NCBI GenBank assembly: GCA_014379915.1
Contig: JACMKV010000181.1
Coordinates: forward strand, 1-10,113
Source of the DNA: Burkholderiales bacterium
Lineage (GTDB): Bacteria; Pseudomonadota; Gammaproteobacteria; Burkholderiales; JACMKV01
DNA length: 10,113 nt
Direction of reading: 5' to 3'
Below, piece after piece: positions 1-5,973 of this stretch. Each line of letters starts with the position of its first letter. Position 1 is the stretch's first letter. A model generated the notes under the pieces. That model was not told the origin of the DNA, ran no database searches, and saw nothing but the letters and a program-made list of their open reading frames with translations. The translations under genes and the position numbers were made by a program.

Positions 1-1319
1 CCGCTTCGGCAGCGCATCACGTCAGCAACGGTGTAGAACGATCCGAACACGATAATTCTATCATCGCCGCCAGCGAGATCGAGGGCGCGCTGGTAGGCGT
101 CGGATGGCTGGGCAAAGCGAACGATCTCGCTGGTCACGCCTGTCTCGACCAATTCCTTCGACAGCCGTTCCGCCTGCGCGCCGCGAGGTTGCGGCAAATC
201 GGCGATCAGCCACTGATCGATGCAAGGCAAGACTGCGCGAATCACGCCACCCACATCCTTGTCATTGAGCATCGCAAACACCGCAATCGTTTTCCGGTAT
301 CCCCGCATGTTGCCAAGATTCGTCGCCAGCGCCTGGGCCGCCTGCGGATTATGCGCGACATCCAGAATAACCGCGGGCCTGCCGGGCAAAACCTGGAAGC
401 GCGCGGCAAGATCGACTGTGAGCAAACCTTCGCGTACATCCTGCATGCCGATCGGCAGGCGATCGCGCAGTTCGTCCAGGGCCGCCAGGCACGCGCTCGC
501 ATTGGATAGCTGGCAGGCGCCGCGCAAAGCCGGATACGGCAAGCTGAAGCGCTGCTTTTTTTTGCTTCGATACTGCCACTGGACGCCGTCGCCATCGAAG
601 CTGTAATCGGTGCCGGCGCTGATCAAGCACGCGCCTATGCCGATAGCATGATCCAGCAGGGTTTGCGGCGGATCCGTGTCGGCGCAGATCGCCGGAGTAT
701 TCGCGCGGAAGATGCCGGCTTTCTCGAACGCTATCGATTCGCGCGAGTCGCCGAGATAATCCATGTGATCCATGTCGATGCTGGTGATCACCGCGCAATC
801 GGTATCGAATACGTTGACCGCATCCAGGCGGCCGCCCAGCCCGACTTCGAGAATGACAGCGTCGACCCTGGCTTCGATGAACAGCTGCATCGCAGCCAGC
901 GTGCCGAATTCGAAATAGGTCAGCGGGATTGCGCCGCGCGCCGCTTCGACTTTGGCCAGCGCTCGACACAAAGCGTCGTCGCTGACATTTTCGCGATCGA
1001 TGCGGACGCGCTCGTTATAGTGCAGCAGATGCGGCGAGGTGTAGCAGCCGACCCGATAACCCGCGCTCGTCAGTATCGATTCCAGCATCGCGCAGGTCGA
1101 GCCCTTGCCATTGGTTCCGCCCACTGTGATGGCGGGAAAAGGCAGGACCAGCGGCAGGAGCGGCGCGAGCGCATCGCGAACTGCCGAGACGCGCCCCAGC
1201 CCCATCGCAATGGTTTTCGGATGAATCTGTTCGAGATAGGCGAGCCAGTCCGGTAGCGACTGCGGCAAGCCCTGATCGACGTGGACGACGGGCGCCACGG
1301 CCTCGAGATTCGTCGACAT
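1..1319 (-). CDS. folC: Bifunctional folylpolyglutamate synthase / dihydrofolate synthase, 3' end cut by window edge
   Basis: FolC adds L-glutamate to dihydropteroate and then to folates in an ATP-dependent Mur-ligase-like reaction in the cytoplasm. I translated it directly: 439 full codons from the ATG at 1319 to the left edge with no stop. Visible motifs are the ATP-binding loop TVGGTNGKGST (residues 65-75), TSPH (94-97), LEVGLGGRLDAVN (157-169), the TSIDMDHMDYLG segment (179-190), FEKAGIFR (198-205) and DVAHNPQA (320-327). The frame ends with VFGSFYTVADVM, which in the family lies near the C-terminus, so only a few residues should be missing. The ATG follows the accD stop directly (TGA-ATG) and I see no strong Shine-Dalgarno, so translational coupling to accD is likely. 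The N-terminus is about 15-20 residues longer than in E. coli but starts plausibly. The identification is secure; only the 3' end is unseen. Confidence 0.95.
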   Translation of the reverse strand, partial: MSTNLEAVAPVVHVDQGLPQSLPDWLAYLEQIHPKTIAMGLGRVSAVRDALAPLLPLVLPFPAITVGGTNGKGSTCAMLESILTSAGYRVGCYTSPHLLHYNERVRIDRENVSDDALCRALAKVEAARGAIPLTYFEFGTLAAMQLFIEARVDAVILEVGLGGRLDAVNVFDTDCAVITSIDMDHMDYLGDSRESIAFEKAGIFRANTPAICADTDPPQTLLDHAIGIGACLISAGTDYSFDGDGVQWQYRSKKKQRFSLPYPALRGACQLSNASACLAALDELRDRLPIGMQDVREGLLTVDLAARFQVLPGRPAVILDVAHNPQAAQALATNLGNMRGYRKTIAVFAMLNDKDVGGVIRAVLPCIDQWLIADLPQPRGAQAERLSKELVETGVTSEIVRFAQPSDAYQRALDLAGGDDRIIVFGSFYTVADVMRCRS

Positions 1320-2195
1320 TCAGTCTTGCCGCTGGATTGCCGGCATGCCCAGCATCAGGGTGAGGAGGTTGGCCAACTTTTCACGCATTTGACGGCGATC
1401 GACGATCAGGTCGATGGCGCCGTGTTCGAGCAAAAATTCGGCGCGTTGAAATCCCTCCGGCAGCGTCTGCCGCACGGTTTGCTCGATCACCCTGGCCCCG
1501 GCGAACCCGATGAGCGCGTTCGGTTCCGCGATTACCGCGTCTCCTATCATCGCGAAGCTTGCCGACACTCCGCCCATGGTCGGATCGGTCAGTACCGAAA
1601 TAAACGGCAGGCGCGCCGCCGACAGTTGCGACAGCGCGGCGCAGGTTTTGGCCATTTGCATCAACGAAAACAATCCTTCCTGCATGCGCGCACCGCCGCT
1701 CGCCGCGAAGCAGACGAACGGCAGCTTCTGGTCGAGACAGACTTGTACCCCGCGCACGAAGCGCTCGCCGACCACGGCACCCATCGAGCCGCCGAGAAAT
1801 CTGAATTCAAATGCCGCGACGACCAGCGGAATGGTCAGCACGCTGCCTTGCATTACGACGAGCGCATCCATTTCGCCGGTTTCGGCTTGCGCAGCGTCGA
1901 GCCGCTCCGTATAGCGGCGACTATCGCGGAATTTCAGGCTATCGACCGGGACGACTTCCATGCCGATCTCCTGCCGCCCTTCGCTATCGAGCAGCAGATC
2001 GAGACGCTCGCGCGCTGTCAGCCGGTTATGATGATTGCATTTCGGGCAAACGCTGAGGTTGTTTTCAAGATCGGTCCGGTAGAGCACCGCTTCGCACGCT
2101 TCGCATTTGCTCCACAACCCCTCCGGCATCACTTTGCGGACGCTTTCGGAATTGCGGTTGATTTTGGGCGGCAACAACTTCTGCAACCAACTCAT
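1320..2195 (-). CDS. accD: Acetyl-CoA carboxylase carboxyltransferase subunit beta
   Basis: AccD pairs with AccA (not in this window) to form the carboxyltransferase that moves CO2 from biotin on AccB to acetyl-CoA, giving malonyl-CoA, the first step of fatty acid synthesis. The protein has 291 residues, normal for the family. The N-terminal zinc ribbon is intact, with Cys31 and Cys34 then Cys50 and Cys53 (C-x2-C-x15-C-x2-C). The crotonase-like carboxyltransferase core shows GGSMG (135-139), SGGARMQEG (166-174), DPTMGGVSASFA (204-215) and GARVIEQT (233-240). The ATG has a clear GGAGG ribosome site six bases upstream (complement of 2201-2205). It lies 24 bases after trpA and abuts folC, so it is very probably cotranscribed with the trp genes. 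trpA-accD-folC is a conserved order in beta- and many gammaproteobacteria. Confidence 0.97.
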   Translation of the reverse strand: MSWLQKLLPPKINRNSESVRKVMPEGLWSKCEACEAVLYRTDLENNLSVCPKCNHHNRLTARERLDLLLDSEGRQEIGMEVVPVDSLKFRDSRRYTERLDAAQAETGEMDALVVMQGSVLTIPLVVAAFEFRFLGGSMGAVVGERFVRGVQVCLDQKLPFVCFAASGGARMQEGLFSLMQMAKTCAALSQLSAARLPFISVLTDPTMGGVSASFAMIGDAVIAEPNALIGFAGARVIEQTVRQTLPEGFQRAEFLLEHGAIDLIVDRRQMREKLANLLTLMLGMPAIQRQD

Positions 2196-2219
2196 GGCGG
2201 CCTCCGTCGTTAGCCCAGC

Positions 2220-3068
2220 TTAGCGCGCATCGAGGGCGCTGCGCAGAGTTTGCATCAGCGCGGACACGCGGGCCAATGCCTGATCGCGCGGAGAACCCTC
2301 GAGTTCTTCGACGAGCCGGCTGCCGATGACGACTGCATCGGCAAACTTGGCGATGGCCTGAACTGTTTGTGCGTTGCGTATGCCGAAGCCGACGCCAATC
2401 GGGAGGTCGATGTTCTCGCGGATTTGCGGGATCTTTTCGGCAATCGATTCAAGATCGAGATGGCCGGCGCCGGTCACGCCTTTCAGCGATACATAATAGA
2501 TGTAGCCGCGCGCAAATGATGCGATCCGCTGCATCCGCGCTGTTGTGGTGGTCGGCGACAACAGGAAAATTGGCGCGATCTCGTTGTCCGCAAGGGTATC
2601 GACCCAATCCGCGCATTCCTCGGGCGGATAATCGACGACCAGCACGCCATCGACGCCGCTGATTCTCGCCTGTGCGGCGAAGCGGGTAACGCCCATCGCT
2701 TCGATCGGATTGGCATAACCCATCAGCACGACCGGCGTCACCTCATCGGTCGCGCGGAATTTAGCGACCATGGCCAGCACGTCCTTCAGCCCGGTACCGT
2801 GCTTCAGTGCGCGTTCGGATGCGCGCTGTATGGTTGGCCCGTCGGCCATCGGGTCCGAAAACGGCACGCCGAGCTCGATGATGTCGGCGCCGGAATCGAC
2901 CAGCGCGTGCATCAGGGGTGGCGTCATTTCCGGGTCGGGATCGCCGGCGGTGACAAAAGGAATCAGCGCTTTGCGCTCTTGCTGACGCAGCCTGGCAAAC
3001 GCCTTGCCGATTCTCGAGTCAACGCCCGGCTTAATCACTGCGCTGGCTGCTGCGGTCGTTTGCGCCAT
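2220..3068 (-). CDS. trpA: Tryptophan synthase alpha subunit
   Basis: TrpA cleaves indole-3-glycerol phosphate to indole and glyceraldehyde 3-phosphate and channels indole to TrpB in the alpha2-beta2 complex. The TIM-barrel motifs are complete: the catalytic pair is Glu65 in ELGVPFSDP and Asp76 in ADGP, with the same 11-residue spacing as E. coli Glu49/Asp60. Loop 6 is YYVSLKGVTGA (191-201), and the phosphate site is PIGVGFGI (223-230) with VIGS (247-250). Length is 282 residues. The first 16 or so residues (MAQTTAAASAVIKPGV) precede the point, near DSRIGKAF, where family members usually begin, so this is an N-terminal extension. The ATG is preferred because AGGA lies five bases before it. 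A GTG at codon 11 (3038) is possible but has no ribosome site. The start and Shine-Dalgarno are embedded in one arm of the 16-base inverted repeat between trpB and trpA. accD follows after 24 bases. Confidence 0.96.
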   Translation of the reverse strand: MAQTTAAASAVIKPGVDSRIGKAFARLRQQERKALIPFVTAGDPDPEMTPPLMHALVDSGADIIELGVPFSDPMADGPTIQRASERALKHGTGLKDVLAMVAKFRATDEVTPVVLMGYANPIEAMGVTRFAAQARISGVDGVLVVDYPPEECADWVDTLADNEIAPIFLLSPTTTTARMQRIASFARGYIYYVSLKGVTGAGHLDLESIAEKIPQIRENIDLPIGVGFGIRNAQTVQAIAKFADAVVIGSRLVEELEGSPRDQALARVSALMQTLRSALDAR

Positions 3069-3154
3069 TAGTGTCCTGAGTTGTTAGTTCGTGGAAAAAT
3101 TAGAATGAGCTTCTCGGCATCTTTTCTGTAGCGACACGCAACTCAGGACACTAA
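3068..3154. repeat. Perfect 16-bp inverted repeat bounding the trpB-trpA spacer
   Basis: The left arm at 3068-3083 reads TTAGTGTCCTGAGTTG. The right arm at 3139-3154 reads CAACTCAGGACACTAA, its exact reverse complement. A 55-base spacer separates them, and neither the outer nor inner flanking base extends the pairing. The right arm contains the trpB stop (3151-3153). The left arm contains the trpA Shine-Dalgarno and the first base of its ATG. The spacer is more AT-rich than the flanking genes and holds no gene; a six-codon ATG frame at 3100-3120 has no tryptophan codon. Two readings are possible: an mRNA stem coupling trpA translation to trpB, or the terminal repeats of an 87-bp MITE-like insertion (arms of 13 bp flanked by TA on each side). 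No U-run follows the stem in the trp mRNA, so it is not an intrinsic terminator. The repeat is certain; its function is inferred. Confidence 0.9.
3074..3077 (-). promoter_or_regulatory. trpA ribosome binding site inside inverted-repeat arm
   Basis: On the minus strand AGGA sits five bases before the trpA ATG (CAGGACACTAATG). Every base of this site and the A of the ATG pair with the trpB-end arm of the inverted repeat. In a folded mRNA the site would be covered unless a ribosome terminating at the trpB TAG opens the stem. It decides the choice of ATG 3068 over the GTG at 3038. Confidence 0.7.
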
Positions 3155-4350
3155 AATGTAATGCCCGAAAGCTGCGCCACTGTATTCATGTCTTTGTCGC
3201 CACGGCCGGATAAGTTGACGAGCAGGATTTTGTCTTTATCCAGCTGCGGTGCCAGCGTCGCCGCATAAGCTAGCGCGTGCGCAGATTCCAGCGCGGGAAT
3301 GATGCCCTCGAATTTACACAAAGCGTGAAATGCGGCAAGCGCATCGTCGTCGGTGACCGCTACGTATTCGGCGCGCTTCGAGTCCTTGAGCCATGAGTGC
3401 TCGGGGCCGACACCCGGATAATCGAGCCCGGCCGAAATCGAATGCGTCTCGATGATCTGGCCGTTGGCGTCCTGCATCAGATAGGTGCGGTTGCCGTGTA
3501 AAACGCCGGGCGTACCGGTGGACAGCGTGGCCGCGTGCTTGCCCGTTTCGAGTCCGGTCCCGCCAGCCTCGACGCCCACCAAACGGACATCGTGGTCGTT
3601 CAAATAGGGGTAGAACAGGCCGATCGCATTCGAGCCGCCGCCAACGCATGCGATCAGATAGTCGGGCTGGCGATCGGCGAGTTCGAGCATCTGCTTTTTC
3701 GACTCACGTCCGATCACTGACTGGAAATCGCGCACCATCATCGGATAGGGATGAGGGCCTGCGACCGAGCCGATGATGTAAAAAGTGTTTTCGATATTGG
3801 TCACCCAGTCGCGCATCGCTTCGTTCAAAGCGTCTTTCAAGGTCCTGGAACCCGATACCACCGGCACCACGGTCGCATTCAGCAACTTCATGCGGTAAAC
3901 GTTGGTCGCTTGCCGCCTGATGTCCTCGGAGCCCATATAAACCACGCATTCCATACCATAACGCGCAGCAACTGTAGCCGTCGCAACACCGTGCTGCCCG
4001 GCGCCTGTTTCGGCGATCACTCGTGGCTTGCCCATGCGCCGCGCTAGCAGCGCCTGGCCGATGGTGTTGTTGATTTTGTGGGCGCCGGTATGATTCAGGT
4101 CTTCGCGCTTCAGAAAAATCTGCGCGCCGCCAAGCGCGCGCGACCAGCGCTTGGCGTGATAAATCGGGCTCGGGCGGCCCACGTAGTGCCGCAGTTCGTA
4201 TTCGAACTCGGCGACAAATTCGGCGTCGTTGCGGTATCGCTGATATTGCGCGCTCAGTTCGTCGAGGGCGTGCATCAGGGTTTCGGCGACGAAAACGCCG
4301 CCGTATTGGCCGAAATGGCCGCGCGCGTCGGGCAAATCATAGATCTGCAT
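3151..4350 (-). CDS. trpB: Tryptophan synthase beta subunit
   Basis: TrpB is the PLP enzyme that condenses indole with L-serine to give L-tryptophan, acting with TrpA in the alpha2-beta2 complex. Its 399 residues match the usual length. Family landmarks are GQYGGVFVAETLM (14-26), the PLP-binding Lys92 in HTGAHKINN, catalytic Glu114 in ETGAGQHG (22 residues after the lysine, as in Salmonella Lys87/Glu109), the phosphate-gripping GGGSNAIG (237-244), and Ser381 in SGRGDKD (381-387). The ATG has a good GGAG site (complement in 4357-4361) and overlaps the end of trpF by 14 bases, so the two are translationally linked. The C-terminus is LSGITF followed by TAG, and that stop lies in the inverted repeat shared with trpA. 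The sequence closely matches the ordinary TrpB1 type rather than the TrpB2 type. Confidence 0.98.
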   Translation of the reverse strand: MQIYDLPDARGHFGQYGGVFVAETLMHALDELSAQYQRYRNDAEFVAEFEYELRHYVGRPSPIYHAKRWSRALGGAQIFLKREDLNHTGAHKINNTIGQALLARRMGKPRVIAETGAGQHGVATATVAARYGMECVVYMGSEDIRRQATNVYRMKLLNATVVPVVSGSRTLKDALNEAMRDWVTNIENTFYIIGSVAGPHPYPMMVRDFQSVIGRESKKQMLELADRQPDYLIACVGGGSNAIGLFYPYLNDHDVRLVGVEAGGTGLETGKHAATLSTGTPGVLHGNRTYLMQDANGQIIETHSISAGLDYPGVGPEHSWLKDSKRAEYVAVTDDDALAAFHALCKFEGIIPALESAHALAYAATLAPQLDKDKILLVNLSGRGDKDMNTVAQLSGITF

Positions 4351-4960
4351 TACGAACTCCTTGCATGAATGCCGCGAGCTTGGCGTGATCCTTGATGCCC
4401 GGTTTAGCCTCGACGCCGCTGCTGACGTCTACTGCCCACGGCCGGAGCGTGCGAATCGCATTGCCGACATTGTCGGCGTGCAAACCGCCGGAAACGATAA
4501 TCGGCAACGGCAATTCTCTAGGGATCAAATTCCAGTCGAATGCGACACCGGTGCCGCCGTGGGTGCCGTTGACAAATGCGTCAAGCAAAAGTGCCTTGGC
4601 AGTGGAAAAGCGAAGCGCGTATTGTAGCAAATCCATTCCGGCCTGAACGCGCGCTGCCTTGATGTAGGGAATGCCAAACCTTGCGCAAAAATCCGGTGAT
4701 TCCTCGCCATGAAATTGCAGAAGATCCAGCGCGGCTTGATCGAGCACGCTTCTGACCTCATCTTCCTGCGCGTTCACAAACAATCCGACTGACGTGACGA
4801 AAGGCGGCAGCGCGCGGATGATCTCGGCCGCGTGGGTTGCGCTGATGTAACGGGGGCTGGCTCGATAAAAAACGAAACCGAGCGCCCGAGCGCCCAGGTC
4901 CACAGCGGCTGACGCGTCGTCGCGGCTCGTTATGCCGCAAATTTTTACCGCGCACGGCAT
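4337..4960 (-). CDS. trpF: Phosphoribosylanthranilate isomerase
   Basis: TrpF converts N-(5-phosphoribosyl)anthranilate to the carboxyphenylamino deoxyribulose phosphate, the third step of tryptophan synthesis. With the ATG at 4960 the protein is 207 residues and begins MPCAVKICGIT, as in the family. Cys8 is the likely general base and Asp127 (LLLDAFVNGTHGGTG, 124-138) the general acid. The phosphate-site segments are IIVSGGL (154-160) and VDVSSGVEAKPGIKD (177-191). The open frame reaches back to a TTG at 4984, which would add eight residues (LLWSWLAK by the genetic code). I prefer the ATG because it fits the family N-terminus, although its ribosome site is weak (GGAG about 13 bases upstream). 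It starts 26 bases after truA ends and its last 14 bases overlap trpB. It is a stand-alone enzyme, not fused to TrpC as in E. coli. Confidence 0.95.
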   Translation of the reverse strand: MPCAVKICGITSRDDASAAVDLGARALGFVFYRASPRYISATHAAEIIRALPPFVTSVGLFVNAQEDEVRSVLDQAALDLLQFHGEESPDFCARFGIPYIKAARVQAGMDLLQYALRFSTAKALLLDAFVNGTHGGTGVAFDWNLIPRELPLPIIVSGGLHADNVGNAIRTLRPWAVDVSSGVEAKPGIKDHAKLAAFMQGVRNADL

Positions 4961-4986
4961 CTTAGCCAACCAACTCCAAAGCAATC

Positions 4987-5793
4987 CTAGCGTGGCTTCG
5001 TGGCGACAGCGAGGTCGACGAAAAAACCGCGAGGCGGAAACACCGGTAAACCCCAGCCTGGGTCATATCTTACATCGGCCAAATACAGCCCTGCGGCACT
5101 GAAAGTCGGCCCAGCAGCGCTGCGGTCGCGCCCGGTCAGGACTTCGCGCAACCACTGCGGCGGATGTTTTGCGGCGCCGACATAAACCAGGCACGCGACG
5201 ATATTGCGAACCATGTGGTGTAAAAAAGCGTTGGCGGAGAATTCAAAAACGACGTAATCGCCGTGACGTTCTATTTCGATGGAGCGAAGATCGCGGATCG
5301 GCGAACGCGCCTGGCATTCGGCTGCACGAAAGGCACTGAAATCGTGTTCACCTATGAGGAAGGGCGCCGCACTGCGCATGGCATCGATGTCGAGTGGGCG
5401 ATGATACCAGCCTGCACGGTGACGTTCGAGCGCCGGGCGTAAGGGTCGATTGCATAACACGTAGCGATATCTACGTTCGGTCGCGTGAAATCGCGCATGA
5501 AACTCGATCGAGACGGGTTGCGCCCAAGTGACTGCAATCGATCCCGGCAGGATAGCGTTAACGCCGCGCATCCAAGCCGAGTTCCGCCGTTCTGCTTCGG
5601 TATCGAAATGGATTACCTGCGCCAGCGCGTGCACGCCGGAATCGGTGCGGCCAGCGCATATTGCGGCGACTTGCTGACCGGCAATCCGACTTAAAGCCGA
5701 TTCAACCGCATCCTGCACGCCGCATCGGCATGGCTGGGTTTGCCATCCGCAGAAGCCGCTGCCATCGTATTCGACGCCGGCCGCAATTCTCAC
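4987..5793 (-). CDS. truA: tRNA pseudouridine(38-40) synthase
   Basis: TruA isomerises uridines 38, 39 and 40 in the anticodon stem-loop of tRNAs to pseudouridine. The 268-residue product has the TruA fold motifs: GVEYDGSGFCGWQ (6-18), the catalytic Asp51 in AGRTDSGVHA, the RRYRYVLCNRP strand after RFHATE, EHDFSAFRA, and the C-terminal FLHHMVRNIV helix. The start is GTG at 5793, giving MRIAAGVEYDG as in relatives. No clear purine-rich ribosome site precedes it, and no ATG or other usual start with a better site lies just upstream. It is the first gene after the fimV terminator and is followed 26 bases later by trpF, so it probably leads the truA-trpFBA-accD-folC transcript. I could not find a convincing sigma70 promoter in the 140 bases between the terminator and the start. 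Confidence 0.96.
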   Translation of the reverse strand: MRIAAGVEYDGSGFCGWQTQPCRCGVQDAVESALSRIAGQQVAAICAGRTDSGVHALAQVIHFDTEAERRNSAWMRGVNAILPGSIAVTWAQPVSIEFHARFHATERRYRYVLCNRPLRPALERHRAGWYHRPLDIDAMRSAAPFLIGEHDFSAFRAAECQARSPIRDLRSIEIERHGDYVVFEFSANAFLHHMVRNIVACLVYVGAAKHPPQWLREVLTGRDRSAAGPTFSAAGLYLADVRYDPGWGLPVFPPRGFFVDLAVATKPR

Positions 5794-5933
5794 GAGCAGT
5801 GGAGGTACGCAGACAAACAGATATCGGCGGAATACAGCAAGACTAAGAACGAGCCGGCCAAAAAACTTTCGAGCAAGCTAAGCCAGCGAAATCAGCTTTA
5901 GGACCCGAGCCCGCCTTTGCATCTTTCCCAAGG

Positions 5934-5966
5934 CAAAACGCCCGCGGCTATTTCAAACGCCGCGGG
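5934..5966 (-). terminator. Rho-independent terminator downstream of fimV
   Basis: Read on the minus strand, eight bases after the fimV stop begins CCCGCGGC, a ten-base loop, then GCCGCGGG and CGTTTTGCC. The stem (5941-5948 with 5959-5966) is a perfect 8-bp all-GC pairing. The T-run is short (four, at 5935-5938) and two bases from the stem. It should end the fimV transcript and separate it from truA. The remaining gap from 5794 to 5933 contains no gene that I can see. Confidence 0.75.
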
Positions 5967-5973
5967 TTGCGCT

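Noticed and set aside
648..1256. 202-codon plus-strand open frame opposite folC
   Set aside because: It is antisense to FolC, whose ATP-binding and catalytic motifs are intact in this stretch.
1281..2213. 310-codon plus-strand open frame opposite accD
   Set aside because: It lies antisense to a clear AccD with an intact zinc ribbon and catalytic core. It is the kind of shadow frame expected from GC-biased third positions and shows no recognisable domain.
3068..3154. Intrinsic terminator or Trp attenuator between trpB and trpA
   Set aside because: No U-tract follows the stem in the trp mRNA (the downstream bases are UGGCGCAAACG). The only short frame in the spacer (3100-3120, MPRSSF) has no tryptophan codon, and the position is internal to the operon.
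4961..4984. Eight-residue N-terminal extension of TrpF from a TTG start
   Set aside because: The extension (LLWSWLAK) has no counterpart in the family, and the ATG at 4960 gives the expected MPCAVKICGIT beginning.
5794..5933. truA promoter
   Set aside because: Several TTG-like hexamers occur, but none has a fair -10 partner at 16-18 bases. A T6 run also lacks a convincing stem before it.
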